From Rhodobacteraceae bacterium 63075 (GTDB lineage: Bacteria; Pseudomonadota; Alphaproteobacteria; Rhodobacterales; Rhodobacteraceae): a stretch of 54,818 bases of DNA. Below are positions 24,270 through 33,685 of the stretch, in pieces. The number at the start of each line of letters is the position of its first letter. Positions within the stretch are counted from its first letter, which is position 1. Under the pieces are notes generated by a model that had not been told where the DNA came from, ran no database searches, and worked only from the letters and a program-made list of their open reading frames with translations. The stretch spans positions 1 through 54,818 of the forward strand of contig QVMW01000020.1 in assembly GCA_003417655.1 (NCBI GenBank). Reading direction: 5' to 3'. A program made the position numbers and the translations under genes.

Positions 24270-26336
24270 GTGATAAAAATTTCGATAGATATTGGCGGCA
24301 CTTTCACAGATGTCGTTGCTGAAACCGAAGCGGGGCTCTGCTCGGTTAAAGTTTTGACCACGCCGGATGCGCCTGACCGCGGGGCGTTGGATGGGGTGGG
24401 CCGGCTATTGTCTGATCTCGGCAAGTCCTACGCTGATATTTCCGCCGTCATTCATGGCACGACACTTGCGACAAACGCATTGATCGAATGCCGTGGTGCG
24501 AAGACTGCCTTTGTCACCACCGAAGGGTTCCGCGACGTGTTGGACATGCGGTATGAAAAACGGTTCGAGCAGTACGACCTGAATATCGAAATGCCCAAGT
24601 CTCTGGTGGACCGGCCCCTGCGTCTGGGTTTGCAAGAACGTATTCTGGCAGACGGATCGGTACTTAAAGCGCCGCAGGACTCAGAGATCGACGCGCTTGC
24701 CGAGAAGATCAAAAGCAAGAAAGTGGAGGCTGTGGCGATTGGCTTTCTGCATTCCTATCGCAATCCCGTACACGAACAGTACGTAGCAGAGCGTTTGCAG
24801 CAGGCCTTGGGCGATACTGTTACGATCTGTCAAAGCGCGGATGTCGCTTGCGAAATTCGCGAATACGAACGGTTTTCGACAGTCTGCGCCAACGCTTACG
24901 TGCGACCGCTGATGTCCAAATATCTTGGCACGCTCAGGGCCGAACTGAACGGTCTGGGCTTTGATGGATCATTCCTGATGATGTTGTCGGGTGGCGGTTT
25001 GACCACGCTGGAGCAGGCCATGCGCTTTCCGATCCGGTTGGTGGAAAGCGGACCCGCGGGCGGGGTTGCACTGGCCGCCCATGTGGCGCGCGAAGTGGGG
25101 TCAACAAAGACGCTGTCGCTGGACATCGGTGGCACCACTGCAAAAATCTGCTTTATCCGCGACGGCCATCCGCAAACCACACGGCGGTTCGAAGTGGCCC
25201 GCGCATGGCGTGATGTTAAAGGCAGCGGTTTGCCTGTGCGCGTGCCCACGGTCGAGTTGGTCGAGATCGGGGCAGGAGGCGGTTCTATAGCTGCGGTAGA
25301 TATGCTGGGGCGTCTCAAGGTCGGGCCGCGCAGTGCGGGGTCGAACCCTGGGCCTGCAGCCTATGGCCGTGGTGGCCAGGATGCGACGATCACGGACGCG
25401 CACCTGACTGTCGGCAACATCGCAGCCGAAGGGTTTGCAGGTGGAATGATCTCGCTTGCCCCGGAAAATGCGCCAGATGCGATTGCACGCCATGTGCAGG
25501 CTGCGATGGGTATTGACGATATCGAAACCGCAGCCGCTGGAATCATCGAACTTGCCGACGAGACGATGGCCAATGCGGCACGCGTTCATGGGATCGAACT
25601 GGGACATGATATTGCCTCTTTTGATCTGTTGGTCACCGGCGGCGGCGGCGCGCTCCATGCCGCGCGCATTGCGGAAAAGCTGGGCATCCAGCGGATCATC
25701 GTGCCCCAGAACGCAGGCGTGGGCTCGGCTGTTGGGTTTCTGCGCTCTCCCGTGGCATTTGAAAGCGCCATTTCGGTTATGGAACTGTTGCACGATGTGG
25801 ACACTGCCGGACTGTCGCAACGTGTGGTCGACCAGTTGACCTATGTCCGCTCGATCGTCGGCAAAGCCGTGCCTGCGGATCGTGTGACGGCCACGGTCAA
25901 GGTGGAGCTTCGCTATCAAGGGCAGGGGCTGGAGGTGGTTCTGGAGCAACCGGCCGATGATGGTTTCACCATCGACGCAGGTCAGCTGGAGGCTGAATTT
26001 ATGGCGCGGTACAAGGCGTTGGTCGGATTTACGCTAAAGAATATTCCGGTCGAACTGGTCTCTGTCAGCGTGACGGCCCGCGAAGAGCGGGTGTTGGACA
26101 CACATCACTTTGCGCCTGCGCTCTCCAAGGATGCCGGGGCAACGCGCATGGTGTTTGATCTGACTGCACAGAAACGGATCAGCTATCAAATTCTGAAACG
26201 TGCCACCTTGGGTGCAGACGTTTCATTCGGCCCTGCCGTAATCAGTGAAGATCAGACAACCACCTTGGTGCGATCCGGGTGGTCGGTACGTTCCTCTGGT
26301 GAAGGCCACCTTATTCTGGACCGGAGCGAAACATGA
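24270..26336 (+). CDS. hyuA: Hydantoinase/oxoprolinase subunit A
   Basis: A 688-residue ATP-dependent amidohydrolase subunit. ISIDIGGTFTDVV at the N-terminus is the acetate/sugar-kinase-type phosphate motif. HGTTLATNALIE, SLDIGGTTAKICFI and IGAGGGSIA are conserved landmarks of the family, and the length matches N-methylhydantoinase A. With the B subunit it opens cyclic amides such as hydantoins or 5-oxoproline using ATP. Related proteins act on acetone or acetophenone as carboxylases, so the substrate is uncertain. The start is GTG 24270. Its stop overlaps the next gene (ATGA). Confidence 0.9.
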   Translation: MIKISIDIGGTFTDVVAETEAGLCSVKVLTTPDAPDRGALDGVGRLLSDLGKSYADISAVIHGTTLATNALIECRGAKTAFVTTEGFRDVLDMRYEKRFEQYDLNIEMPKSLVDRPLRLGLQERILADGSVLKAPQDSEIDALAEKIKSKKVEAVAIGFLHSYRNPVHEQYVAERLQQALGDTVTICQSADVACEIREYERFSTVCANAYVRPLMSKYLGTLRAELNGLGFDGSFLMMLSGGGLTTLEQAMRFPIRLVESGPAGGVALAAHVAREVGSTKTLSLDIGGTTAKICFIRDGHPQTTRRFEVARAWRDVKGSGLPVRVPTVELVEIGAGGGSIAAVDMLGRLKVGPRSAGSNPGPAAYGRGGQDATITDAHLTVGNIAAEGFAGGMISLAPENAPDAIARHVQAAMGIDDIETAAAGIIELADETMANAARVHGIELGHDIASFDLLVTGGGGALHAARIAEKLGIQRIIVPQNAGVGSAVGFLRSPVAFESAISVMELLHDVDTAGLSQRVVDQLTYVRSIVGKAVPADRVTATVKVELRYQGQGLEVVLEQPADDGFTIDAGQLEAEFMARYKALVGFTLKNIPVELVSVSVTAREERVLDTHHFAPALSKDAGATRMVFDLTAQKRISYQILKRATLGADVSFGPAVISEDQTTTLVRSGWSVRSSGEGHLILDRSET

Positions 26337-27970
26337 GCGATAATCTGGACATCGTGGCGCAGAACGTCCTCTGGAACCGCCTGATTTCGGTGTGTGAAGA
26401 GCAGGCCAATGCGCTGATGCGCGCGGCCTTTGGCGCAATCGTACGCGAGGCGGGTGATTTGTCCGCAGGGGTCTTTGATGCCAGTGGCGACATGCTGGCA
26501 CAGGCCGTGACCGGAACGCCGGGCCACGTAAACACGATGGCGGCGTCTGTGCGCGCGATGCTGGCACATGTGCCTGCTGACAGCCTGAAACCGGGCGACG
26601 CGCTGGTCACGAACGATCCGTGGCTGGGGGCTGGGCATGTCTTTGACTTTGTCGTGGTTACGCCTGCCTTCCTGAACGGCGAGATCGTCGGTTATCTTGC
26701 ATCGACCAGCCATATCGTTGACATCGGCGGGCGCGGTTGGTCGGCCGAGGCGACTTCGGTCTACGAGGAAGGGGTAACTTTCCCCGTTATGCATCTGCGC
26801 CGTGGGGCGGATCTGAATGAGGATCTACTGGCCATTGTCACCGCCAACTCTCGGGTGCCACACGAAGCCCGGGGCGATATACTGTCGCTGTTATCGTGCA
26901 ATGACACCGGCGTTGCACGGTTGCTGAATCTGATGGGCGAATATGCCCTGGATGATCTGGTTTCGATTGCCGCGTTCATTTTTGAACGCTCTGCCATGGG
27001 CACGAAAAAGGCGTTGGCGCGGGCACCACAGGGTGTGTACGAAAACTCCATGATGCTGGACGGGTATGATGCGCCGATCAAGCTGCACGCGCGGATGACC
27101 ATTTCAGACGGCTCCATTTCCGTGGACCTGTCAGGCTCTACGCCAGCTGTCGTGCGTGGCATCAATTGTCCGTTGAACTATAGCGCGGCCTATGCGTCCT
27201 TTGGCATTCGCGCCTTGTTGACGCCCGAAATTCCGAACAATCAGGCGTCACTTGATGCAATCACGATCACCGCCGAACCGGGTCTTGTGGTCAGTGCTGA
27301 GCGGCCCAGCCCTGTGTCCGCGCGACACGTTATCGGTCAGGCATTGCCTGATCTGATGCTTGGATGCCTGGAGCAAGCCTTGCCTGGCGAAGTCCTGGCT
27401 GAAAGCGCCGGTGCCCTGTGGACGCTGTCGCTGTCCGGAGCGGGAAAGACGTCGTTTTCGTCATTGAACGTTGCCCTTGGCGGCATGGGCGCCCGGCCCA
27501 GCACTGACGGTCTGTCGACCACTGCCTTTCCTTCGGGCGTGGGCTCCGTTCCTGTCGAGGCTGCTGAGGTTGCTTCACCCGTTATCTATCACGCCAAAGA
27601 GTTCACCTGTGACAGTGGCGGGGCAGGGCGCTATCGCGGCGGCTTGGGGCAGCGCATCGAAGTCGGATCGCGCATCAACGAAGATATGTACATGTCTGCC
27701 GCCGCCTTTGAGCGCCTGACGTCAGGTCCCGAAGGACGCCAAGGCGGTCAACGCGGCTCGAATGGCAAGGTCGCCATCAGCGATGGCACGCAAATCACCG
27801 ACAAAGGCATGTACAGAATTCCGGCAGGGGAACGTGTGATCCTGCAAACTCCGGGCGGTGGTGGGTTTGGCAACCCGGCTGACCGAGACGAAGCGGTCCT
27901 TGAACGGGACCTTTCCGACGGGTTGGTTTCACAAGATGCCGCTCGAGCACTCTATAGAACGAAAAAGTAA
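26333..27970 (+). CDS. hyuB: Hydantoinase/oxoprolinase subunit B
   Basis: A 545-residue partner of the A subunit. Family landmarks include IVAQNVLWNRLISVCEEQA near the N-terminus, DALVTNDPWLGAGHVFDF, HIVDIGGRGWS, GINCPLNYSAAYA and the glycine-rich C-terminal LQTPGGGGFGNPADRD. The length is usual for HyuB. It is translationally coupled to subunit A, as expected for an obligate heteromer. The DNWLGTGH-like motif and conserved His residues probably form a metal/substrate site. Substrate unknown; the co-transcribed transporter suggests an organic acid or a cyclic amide from outside the cell. Confidence 0.9.
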   Translation: MSDNLDIVAQNVLWNRLISVCEEQANALMRAAFGAIVREAGDLSAGVFDASGDMLAQAVTGTPGHVNTMAASVRAMLAHVPADSLKPGDALVTNDPWLGAGHVFDFVVVTPAFLNGEIVGYLASTSHIVDIGGRGWSAEATSVYEEGVTFPVMHLRRGADLNEDLLAIVTANSRVPHEARGDILSLLSCNDTGVARLLNLMGEYALDDLVSIAAFIFERSAMGTKKALARAPQGVYENSMMLDGYDAPIKLHARMTISDGSISVDLSGSTPAVVRGINCPLNYSAAYASFGIRALLTPEIPNNQASLDAITITAEPGLVVSAERPSPVSARHVIGQALPDLMLGCLEQALPGEVLAESAGALWTLSLSGAGKTSFSSLNVALGGMGARPSTDGLSTTAFPSGVGSVPVEAAEVASPVIYHAKEFTCDSGGAGRYRGGLGQRIEVGSRINEDMYMSAAAFERLTSGPEGRQGGQRGSNGKVAISDGTQITDKGMYRIPAGERVILQTPGGGGFGNPADRDEAVLERDLSDGLVSQDAARALYRTKK

Positions 27971-28003
27971 CAAGCTATTTCCAACCAACAGGAGAAACCT
28001 CCA

Positions 28004-28990
28004 ATGACCATGATTGAAAAAATCCTTGCAGCAACGACTGCATTATCCCTGACGGGTTCCGCAGTCTTTGCCGAAACCAAATGGGATCTATCGACAGCCT
28101 GGGGCGAAAATAACTTTCAAGCCGAAAGCGCCATCGCCTTTGCGGATGCCGTACGCGAAGCGACAGACGGATCTGTCGATATCACCGTGTATCTTTCGGG
28201 CGAGACCGGCGTGAAGATCACCGAAAAATTGGCGGCGGTGGAAACCGGTATCGTCCAGATGGCCGACATGCTGCTGTTCCTTCAGGCGGGCGAAGAGCCG
28301 TTCCTGGGCGTCGATACGCTGCCCTACCTGATCCAGGGAGAGGACGAAATGAAGGCCTGGCTGGATGTGGCTGGCCCCACTTATGACGCGATCTTTGAAC
28401 GTCGCAACCAAAAGGTTCTGTATTACGTGCCGTGGCCGTCGCCCGGTGTGTACTCCAAAGATCCGATTGTCAGCGCAGATGACATGGCCGGTCAACGCAT
28501 CCGTGCGTTTAACGCAACCTCGTTCACCTTCCTGGAAAATATGGGGGCGGCACCGGTCGAGCTGCCATTTGAAGAGCTTGCGACAGCCGTTGCTGCGGGC
28601 ACTGTTGACGGGGCCGCTACGTCGACCTCGACGGGTGCCAACTCCAAACTTTATCAGTTCACTGCAAACTTCAATCCGCTGAACTGGTCCATGTCACCTG
28701 ATGCCGTGACGGTAAACCTTGATGCGTGGAACGCCCTGACCGATGAAGAACGCGCGACAATCGAGGGACTGGCAGACGATATGGAAGCCAGTTTCTGGGC
28801 AGCTTCGGCAGCCGAGGATGAAGCGCAGACTGCCGTGCTGGTCGAAAACGGCATGACGATCTCTACCGCTGATGAAAGTTTGAAGGCGAAAATGGCCGAA
28901 GCAGGCAAAGCGATGTGGGCGGACTTTTTCGTGACCGTTCCCGAGGCGAAGCCAATCGTCGAGGCCTATGCAGAAAAGACGGGCAAGTAA
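28004..28990 (+). CDS. dctP: TRAP transporter substrate-binding protein (DctP family)
   Basis: A 328-residue periplasmic binding protein with a signal peptide (about 1-24, ending VFA) and AGGAG upstream of the ATG at 28004. The typical DctP features are the mid-region G.RIRAF...FLENMGAAPVELPFEELATAVAAGTVDGAATS, with an Arg that binds a substrate carboxylate. It delivers ligand to the membrane DctQM pair encoded next. Its place between hydantoinase and permease genes suggests that it binds the compound that HyuAB opens, or a related acid. Confidence 0.92.
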   Translation: MTMIEKILAATTALSLTGSAVFAETKWDLSTAWGENNFQAESAIAFADAVREATDGSVDITVYLSGETGVKITEKLAAVETGIVQMADMLLFLQAGEEPFLGVDTLPYLIQGEDEMKAWLDVAGPTYDAIFERRNQKVLYYVPWPSPGVYSKDPIVSADDMAGQRIRAFNATSFTFLENMGAAPVELPFEELATAVAAGTVDGAATSTSTGANSKLYQFTANFNPLNWSMSPDAVTVNLDAWNALTDEERATIEGLADDMEASFWAASAAEDEAQTAVLVENGMTISTADESLKAKMAEAGKAMWADFFVTVPEAKPIVEAYAEKTGK

Positions 28991-29041
28991 GCAGATGCAT
29001 TGGGGCGGGCGATACGTTCGCCCTTGCGCATCTCAAGTGTC

Positions 29042-29563
29042 ATGACCGGTTTTCTCACCTTCATCGACCGTATGTCGCGATTGGCCGAACTTGTCGCTGT
29101 CGCCTTGATCTTTGGTTACTGCACCTTGATGCTGACCGAGGTCGTAGCCCGCGCGCAGGCTCAAAGCTTTTCGTTCACATGGGAATACAGTCAATACGCT
29201 ATGGCTGCGATTTTTGCGCTGGCCTCGGGACCCGCGATCCGCACGGCGGTGCATGTACGCATCACGCTGGTGACCGAAAAACTGCCCGCTGCTGCAACCA
29301 AACGGATAGACGTGTTCGCCAATTTGGTCGCTTTGGTCATTGTGGCCGCCATTGTCTATACCATGTGGACCAAAACCTCGGCCTCATTCGAGCGAAACAT
29401 TCTGGCGACATCGGTCACCAAGACACCGCTTTGGATACCCCAACTTTTTGTGTTGTGGGGCTTTGCCCAGCTTTGGCTCGATCTGCTGGCACGGATGATC
29501 CGTCGCGCTACCGACCGCACATATGAATGGCGTGGCGCTGACAAGGAGAACGCAGATGTTTGA
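29042..29563 (+). CDS. dctQ: TRAP transporter small permease (DctQ)
   Basis: A 173-residue membrane protein with four predicted transmembrane helices: about 13-33, 46-66, 89-110 and 131-152. The ATG at 29042 is preferred over a TTG at 29000, whose extra residues are polar and unlike the family. DctQ is the small integral membrane subunit of TRAP transporters and forms a complex with DctM. It overlaps dctM by eight bases. Confidence 0.88.
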   Translation: MTGFLTFIDRMSRLAELVAVALIFGYCTLMLTEVVARAQAQSFSFTWEYSQYAMAAIFALASGPAIRTAVHVRITLVTEKLPAAATKRIDVFANLVALVIVAAIVYTMWTKTSASFERNILATSVTKTPLWIPQLFVLWGFAQLWLDLLARMIRRATDRTYEWRGADKENADV

Positions 29564-30845
29564 GATCGCGATTGTCACCTGCCTGCTGTTCGTGACCTTG
29601 CTTGCAGGCTCTGTCTGGATCGGGCTGTCGTTGTTCGCCACTGGCTATCTGCTGCTGTCCATTTTCAAGCCCAACATTCCTATGGAAATCTTCAGCAGCG
29701 GCGTGATCTGGGGCGCATTGATCCCGACGCCGCTGTTGTCTCTGCCTTTGTTCATATTGATGAGCGAAGTTCTGGTCAGCGCCGGACTGGGGCGTTCGCT
29801 GTTTTCGGGACTGGCCCCGTGGGTCGGACGTTTGCCGGGCGGGTTGCTGCACGTCAATGTGGTGGGTTCGACATTGTTCGCCGCCGTGTCAGGCTCCTCC
29901 GCTGCGACCACTGCGATCGTGGGCAATGTCAGCCTTCCAGAGTTGCAGGCACGCGGCTATGACCGACAGCTTGCCATGGGGTCGCTGGCCGGTGCCGGAA
30001 CGTTGGGGTTCCTGATCCCGCCCTCAATCATCATGATCATTTATGGCGTGGTGGCCGAGCAATCTATTCTGGAACTGTTCATCGCAGGCGTGATTCCGGG
30101 TCTGACACTTGCGGGTTTGTATATGCTCTACATTGCGGCTCATCAGACCATTACCGGAACCCAACCCGCGGCCGAACGCCCGACCTGCCGCGCGCTTTTG
30201 AATGGCCTGCGAGACATCGGACCGATCGCTGCGTTGATCGGAACGATCATGGCGGCGCTCTACCTGGGATTTGCCAGCGTCAGCGAACTGGCTGCTTTGG
30301 GTGTTCTGGGCGCTGTACTGATTTCGGTCCTGATGGGACGGTTCAGCTTGCGCGCATTGTTGGCCGCCGGGCGACGGGCAGTGCGAACCTCTGCCATGAT
30401 CGGCCTGATCGTGATTGGCGCGGCGTTGTTGAATTCGGCCTTTGGCTTTTTGGGCATCCCCAAGGCGATCGCCGGGCAAATCGCAAGCTTCGGCCTTTCA
30501 CCGATGGCGTTGATCGTGGTACTGTTGGTTTTCTACGCAGTGCTGGGGATGTTCCTTGATGGCACGTCTATCATTGTTATGACCTTGCCGATCACTCTCC
30601 CGTTGATCATTGGCGCGGGGTTCGATCCGATCTGGTTCGGTATCTTCGTCGTCGTCGCTGTCGAGATCAGCCAAATCACCCCGCCAATCGGGTTCAACCT
30701 GTTCGTGATCCAGTCCCAGACGGGCGAAAGCATCGGCAATATCGCCCGCGCCGCATTGCCTTTCTTCGGCATCCTGCTTGGCTTTGCCCTGTTGCTGGCC
30801 GTGTTTCCCGATCTGGCGCTGTGGTTGCCGAGGACATTGCAATGA
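29556..30845 (+). CDS. dctM: TRAP transporter large permease (DctM)
   Basis: A 429-residue polytopic inner-membrane protein from the ATG at 29556, supported by AAGGAG at 29543-29548. About twelve hydrophobic helices and the family segments VSGSSAATTAIVG, LGFLIPPSIIMIIYG and FVVVAVEISQITPPIGFNLF identify the DctM sodium-coupled transport subunit. The small permease stop lies inside its start region, and its own stop overlaps the GntR start (ATGA). The transporter is therefore complete (P, Q, M). Confidence 0.93.
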   Translation: MFEIAIVTCLLFVTLLAGSVWIGLSLFATGYLLLSIFKPNIPMEIFSSGVIWGALIPTPLLSLPLFILMSEVLVSAGLGRSLFSGLAPWVGRLPGGLLHVNVVGSTLFAAVSGSSAATTAIVGNVSLPELQARGYDRQLAMGSLAGAGTLGFLIPPSIIMIIYGVVAEQSILELFIAGVIPGLTLAGLYMLYIAAHQTITGTQPAAERPTCRALLNGLRDIGPIAALIGTIMAALYLGFASVSELAALGVLGAVLISVLMGRFSLRALLAAGRRAVRTSAMIGLIVIGAALLNSAFGFLGIPKAIAGQIASFGLSPMALIVVLLVFYAVLGMFLDGTSIIVMTLPITLPLIIGAGFDPIWFGIFVVVAVEISQITPPIGFNLFVIQSQTGESIGNIARAALPFFGILLGFALLLAVFPDLALWLPRTLQ

Positions 30846-31558
30846 CGGCGCTGCACCAACAGCTGTCCGAGGCGATCCTGACGCAGATCCAGACAGGCAA
30901 GCTGCGTGTGGGCGCGAAACTGCCCCCCGAAGCCGACTATGCCGCAGAACTGGGCGTCAGCCGCTCGACCCTCAGGCAGGCGTTCAGCGAACTGGAGCGT
31001 GTGGGCGTCCTGCAGCGTAAAAAGCGCGCGGGTACGACGGTCGTTGCGGACCGTCCCAAATCACAGTTCAACATGAGCACGACAGGCCTGCACGAGCTGC
31101 TGAGCCTTGGGCGGGACACCAATCTGGTGTTGTCCGGCACCAAGACGGTGCGCACACAGGCTGTCTCGCAATTGCATGGATACGACAGCGAGACAGGTCA
31201 CTGGCTGGAAATCAGCGGCACCCGGACCCTGCCTGGCGAAACCGTGCCGTTCAACAGCACGCGGATCTACGTGCCCGCCCGCTATGCCGGGATCGAACAC
31301 GTGTTAAAGCAAAGCGAACCGTCCGTGTTTCGAATCATCGAAGAGCGGTTCGATCTTGCGGTCGGACGCGTAAACCAGTCCGCGAAGGCGATCCGGTGTC
31401 CGGCCGATATTGCAGGCATCATCGGAATCGAGTCTGACGCACCCGCGTTGCGGATCGTCGCACAACTGTATGATCGGAACGCGGTGTTGATGGAGATCTC
31501 TGTAGCCACGTTTGATCCTGACAGGTTTCAACTGCAGACGGATGTTAAAATTGACTAA
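30842..31558 (+). CDS. GntR-family regulator with UTRA ligand domain
   Basis: A 238-residue protein from the ATG at 30842. The N-terminal GntR winged helix (about 5-70) contains LPPEADYAAELGVSRSTLRQ. The C-terminal UTRA domain (about 85-235) is of the HutC type that senses small effectors such as histidine-pathway intermediates or sugars. It lies inside the operon, between transporter and dehydrogenase, so it probably controls its own operon from the palindrome at 24249-24260. Effector unknown. Confidence 0.9.
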   Translation: MTALHQQLSEAILTQIQTGKLRVGAKLPPEADYAAELGVSRSTLRQAFSELERVGVLQRKKRAGTTVVADRPKSQFNMSTTGLHELLSLGRDTNLVLSGTKTVRTQAVSQLHGYDSETGHWLEISGTRTLPGETVPFNSTRIYVPARYAGIEHVLKQSEPSVFRIIEERFDLAVGRVNQSAKAIRCPADIAGIIGIESDAPALRIVAQLYDRNAVLMEISVATFDPDRFQLQTDVKID

Positions 31559-32258
31559 GCCTGCATTGCGTACCGTAATAACGGGCGGCAGTGGCGCTTT
31601 GGGTGGGGCTATAGTGTCTGCGGCATTGGAACGCGGTGACAGTGTGGTGAACCTTGACCGGGTCGCAAGCGAATCCGCCACTTGGGTCGAGGTGGATTTC
31701 GCAGACACCGCTTCTGTGACCAAGGCTGTCGACAAGGCAACGGATATTCTGGGCGGCATAGATGTGCTCATTCATTCGGCGGGTATTTTCCGGGCAAATG
31801 CGTTTCTGACGATCTCGGATGTGGAATTTTCAGAAGTCCTGAACATCAACCTACTGGGCACCTTTTGTATTGCGCAGCAGGTGGCCTCGAGAATGGTCGG
31901 CGGCGGCGGGCGCATTTTGCTGATGTCATCGATCCATGCCAAATACGGCGTGCGGGGACGTCTGGCATATGGCGCGTCAAAAGCCGGTATCGAAGCCATG
32001 ACGCGCGTGATGGCAACCGAGCTGTCTGAATACGGCATCCGGGTGAACGCACTTGCGCCAGGCGCGGTTTCGGCGGGCATGATGCCCACAGATGCAACAC
32101 ATGTGTCAGATTGGATCAGTGTCACGCCGGCGAAACGCAAAGTAACCCCGATTGAGGTCGCTGGGATGGCAATGCTGCTGACTTGCGATGACGCCAGCTT
32201 CGTATCAGGGCAGGTCATTTCGCAGGACGGCGGCGCCAGCATTTCCCACATCTTCTAA
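31542..32258 (+). CDS. Short-chain dehydrogenase/reductase
   Basis: A 238-residue classical SDR. The NAD(P)-binding motif is TGGSGALGG near the N-terminus. HSAG replaces the usual NNAG, and the catalytic Ser (LMSSIHAKYG) and Tyr-x-x-x-Lys (YGASKAG) are present. The end of the fold, VSGQVISQDGG, is typical. It overlaps the GntR gene by 17 bases and is probably the last operon gene, oxidising or reducing a pathway intermediate after ring opening. The exact start is uncertain (ATG 31542 or TTG 31551). Confidence 0.88.
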   Translation: MLKLTKPALRTVITGGSGALGGAIVSAALERGDSVVNLDRVASESATWVEVDFADTASVTKAVDKATDILGGIDVLIHSAGIFRANAFLTISDVEFSEVLNINLLGTFCIAQQVASRMVGGGGRILLMSSIHAKYGVRGRLAYGASKAGIEAMTRVMATELSEYGIRVNALAPGAVSAGMMPTDATHVSDWISVTPAKRKVTPIEVAGMAMLLTCDDASFVSGQVISQDGGASISHIF

Positions 32259-32458
32259 AGAGACCGTCCAGTTGTCTAGGGTGCAATCTTTGGCCGACCG
32301 TGTGAAGCTTCCACGAAAGACCAGGGATATATTGGCCGGGCGGAAATCACCGTGATCTCTGAAAGCGAAGACTGCCTCAAGCGCCTGCCTGGCATGTAGA
32401 GGTGGCCCTGCTTTTTCGACCAGAATGCAGCCCAGTTAAGGTGGGTCAGGGTTTCACA
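32259..32458. other. Downstream region of the catabolic operon, gene-free
   Basis: No terminator with a T-tract is visible. One short plus frame reads VISESEDCLKRLPGM before a TAG at 32398-32400, possibly the tail of a lost gene. IS3 debris starts immediately to the right. I see nothing else that can be supported. Confidence 0.35.
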
Positions 32459-32595
32459 TCAGGCTGCCATTTTCATGGGTTCCGTTTTGTTGGCATGGAC
32501 CTCGTCGGGGGTCAATATGCCATGGGTGGAGTGGGGCCGCTCGGCGTTGTAATAGGCCAGCCATTTCCCAATACCGTCTCGGGCTTGTGACCCGG
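32459..32595 (-). pseudogene. IS3-family orfB, C-terminal fragment
   Basis: On the minus strand the frame reads GIGKWLAYYNAERPHSTHGI, then LTPDEVHANKTEPMKMAA and a TGA at 32459-32461. This is the end of an IS3-family OrfB (YN.ERPH is the diagnostic motif after the catalytic Glu). It differs from the IS3 tail at 23845-24105. Only about 45 codons remain. It may belong to the same IS type as the orfA fragment at 12448. Confidence 0.75.
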
Positions 32596-32699
32596 TCTCG
32601 AAGGCGCGCAGGTACGTCGTATTTCAACGGGTATTGCACGTCAAGGCAGAAGTCGGCAACGGCCCTAGCCGGACCTTCACTGAGGTGCTCTTCGCTGCG

Positions 32700-33021
32700 G
32701 CGCTGCTTCCCCGAAGCGATCATTCTTGGCACCGAGCGCCTCACCGGCGCGCCGCTCGACCGGCTGACCCACCACGTCAACATCCTCGAGATGAATGGCG
32801 AGAGATATCGACTGACCCAAAGCCAAGCGCGAAAAACCACCAAAACCTCCTGATCATGAAAACAGGACTTGGCCCTCACGGGCCAAGGCGGCCAGTCAAC
32901 CGCCCGCTATCTGGGGAGCACGGTCGACTGGCCGCCAGCGCTCTATGCGCCCGTCACGCCCAACCCCAAAGTGGCCTACTTTTGCGCCGCCCTTTGGTCG
33001 GATTTTACTCCGCCGTTGACA
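32700..33021 (+). mobile_element. Right end of an IS21-family element with istB tail
   Basis: A plus frame ends with LGTERLTGAPLDRLTHHVNI and LEMNGERYRL, the C-terminus of an IstB ATPase (stop at 32851-32853). It is followed by terminal repeats (GTGGCCTACTTTTGCGCC, GGTCGGATTTTACTCCGCCG) and the end TTGACA at 33016-33021. The left end and istA are missing. The right end lies inside the 3' end of the AbiEi-like gene. Confidence 0.75.
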
Positions 33022-33604
33022 CAATCTGTTGCACGACGGGGCGCATCCACGCAGGGACGTGCCTGCTTTGCTTTGCCAAGAGCTTCCGATCATTGTCATC
33101 CAGTGCGCGAGCAAGCCGGTCGACGATTTGACTATCCACACTGTCCTTGCCGACATAACGCAACGCCTGGAAGACAACCCCAGTCTTATGTCCTGCGCCG
33201 ACCAATGTTTTGGGGGATGCTTTGCGGAACTGGATGACTTGCCGTCCAACTTTTTTGGTGCGGGTCGGGCCGTCGGTCATATAGGTCAGCTTGGATGGTA
33301 CCTGAGTGGAAAGGCCCAACTGATTGGCAGCCATCGAAGGAGAAGGTTGCAAGATCTGACCATCCTTTCGAGCAATAGCCTTTGCTATGTCATCGGCGGA
33401 AGGCGACAGAAATCCGAAGCGCGGGCTCTTCTTCGGGTAGTCATACAGCCCCCGCGTCAGTCGCCGGATCACGCCCTGATCAGCAAGGCGTGACAGGGCC
33501 TGATCCACGCTCGCGCGGGATCCGATGTCGAGAAAATCGCTCGGTGCAAAGATTGCGCCGCGACCTTTTCCGATGATGCGTTGCTTGATGTTTGACGTAA
33601 TCAT
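33005..33604 (-). CDS. AbiEi-like antitoxin (DUF6088 type), 3' end cut by IS21
   Basis: A 199-residue cytoplasmic protein. The N-terminal winged helix (about 1-60; FAPSDFLDIGSRASVDQALSRL, then RLTRGLYDYPKKSP) is the AbiEi_4/DUF6088 signature of type IV antitoxin regulators, which repress their own operon and counter the AbiEii nucleotidyltransferase toxin. The last codons (STAE and stop) are read from the inverted repeat of the IS21 remnant ending at 33021, so the natural C-terminus and the toxin gene that should follow are gone. A clear inverted repeat lies upstream. It is probably an orphan, still able to bind DNA. Confidence 0.78.
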   Translation of the reverse strand: MITSNIKQRIIGKGRGAIFAPSDFLDIGSRASVDQALSRLADQGVIRRLTRGLYDYPKKSPRFGFLSPSADDIAKAIARKDGQILQPSPSMAANQLGLSTQVPSKLTYMTDGPTRTKKVGRQVIQFRKASPKTLVGAGHKTGVVFQALRYVGKDSVDSQIVDRLARALDDNDRKLLAKQSRHVPAWMRPVVQQIVSTAE

Positions 33605-33618
33605 GCTCGAACTCCTTG

Positions 33619-33644
33619 TCAGAAAATATAGTATGTTTTTCTGA
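33619..33644. promoter_or_regulatory. Inverted repeat upstream of abiEi-like gene
   Basis: TCAGAAAA (33619-33626) and TTTTCTGA (33637-33644) are perfect 8-base arms around a 10-base AT-rich centre, ending 15 bases before the start codon of the minus-strand antitoxin gene. AbiEi proteins are known to repress their operons by binding inverted repeats at the promoter, so this is a probable autoregulatory site. Confidence 0.6.
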
Positions 33645-33685
33645 AAGCCAATGGGCCATGGCCCGCCCCTGACTGTTGATCCCCA

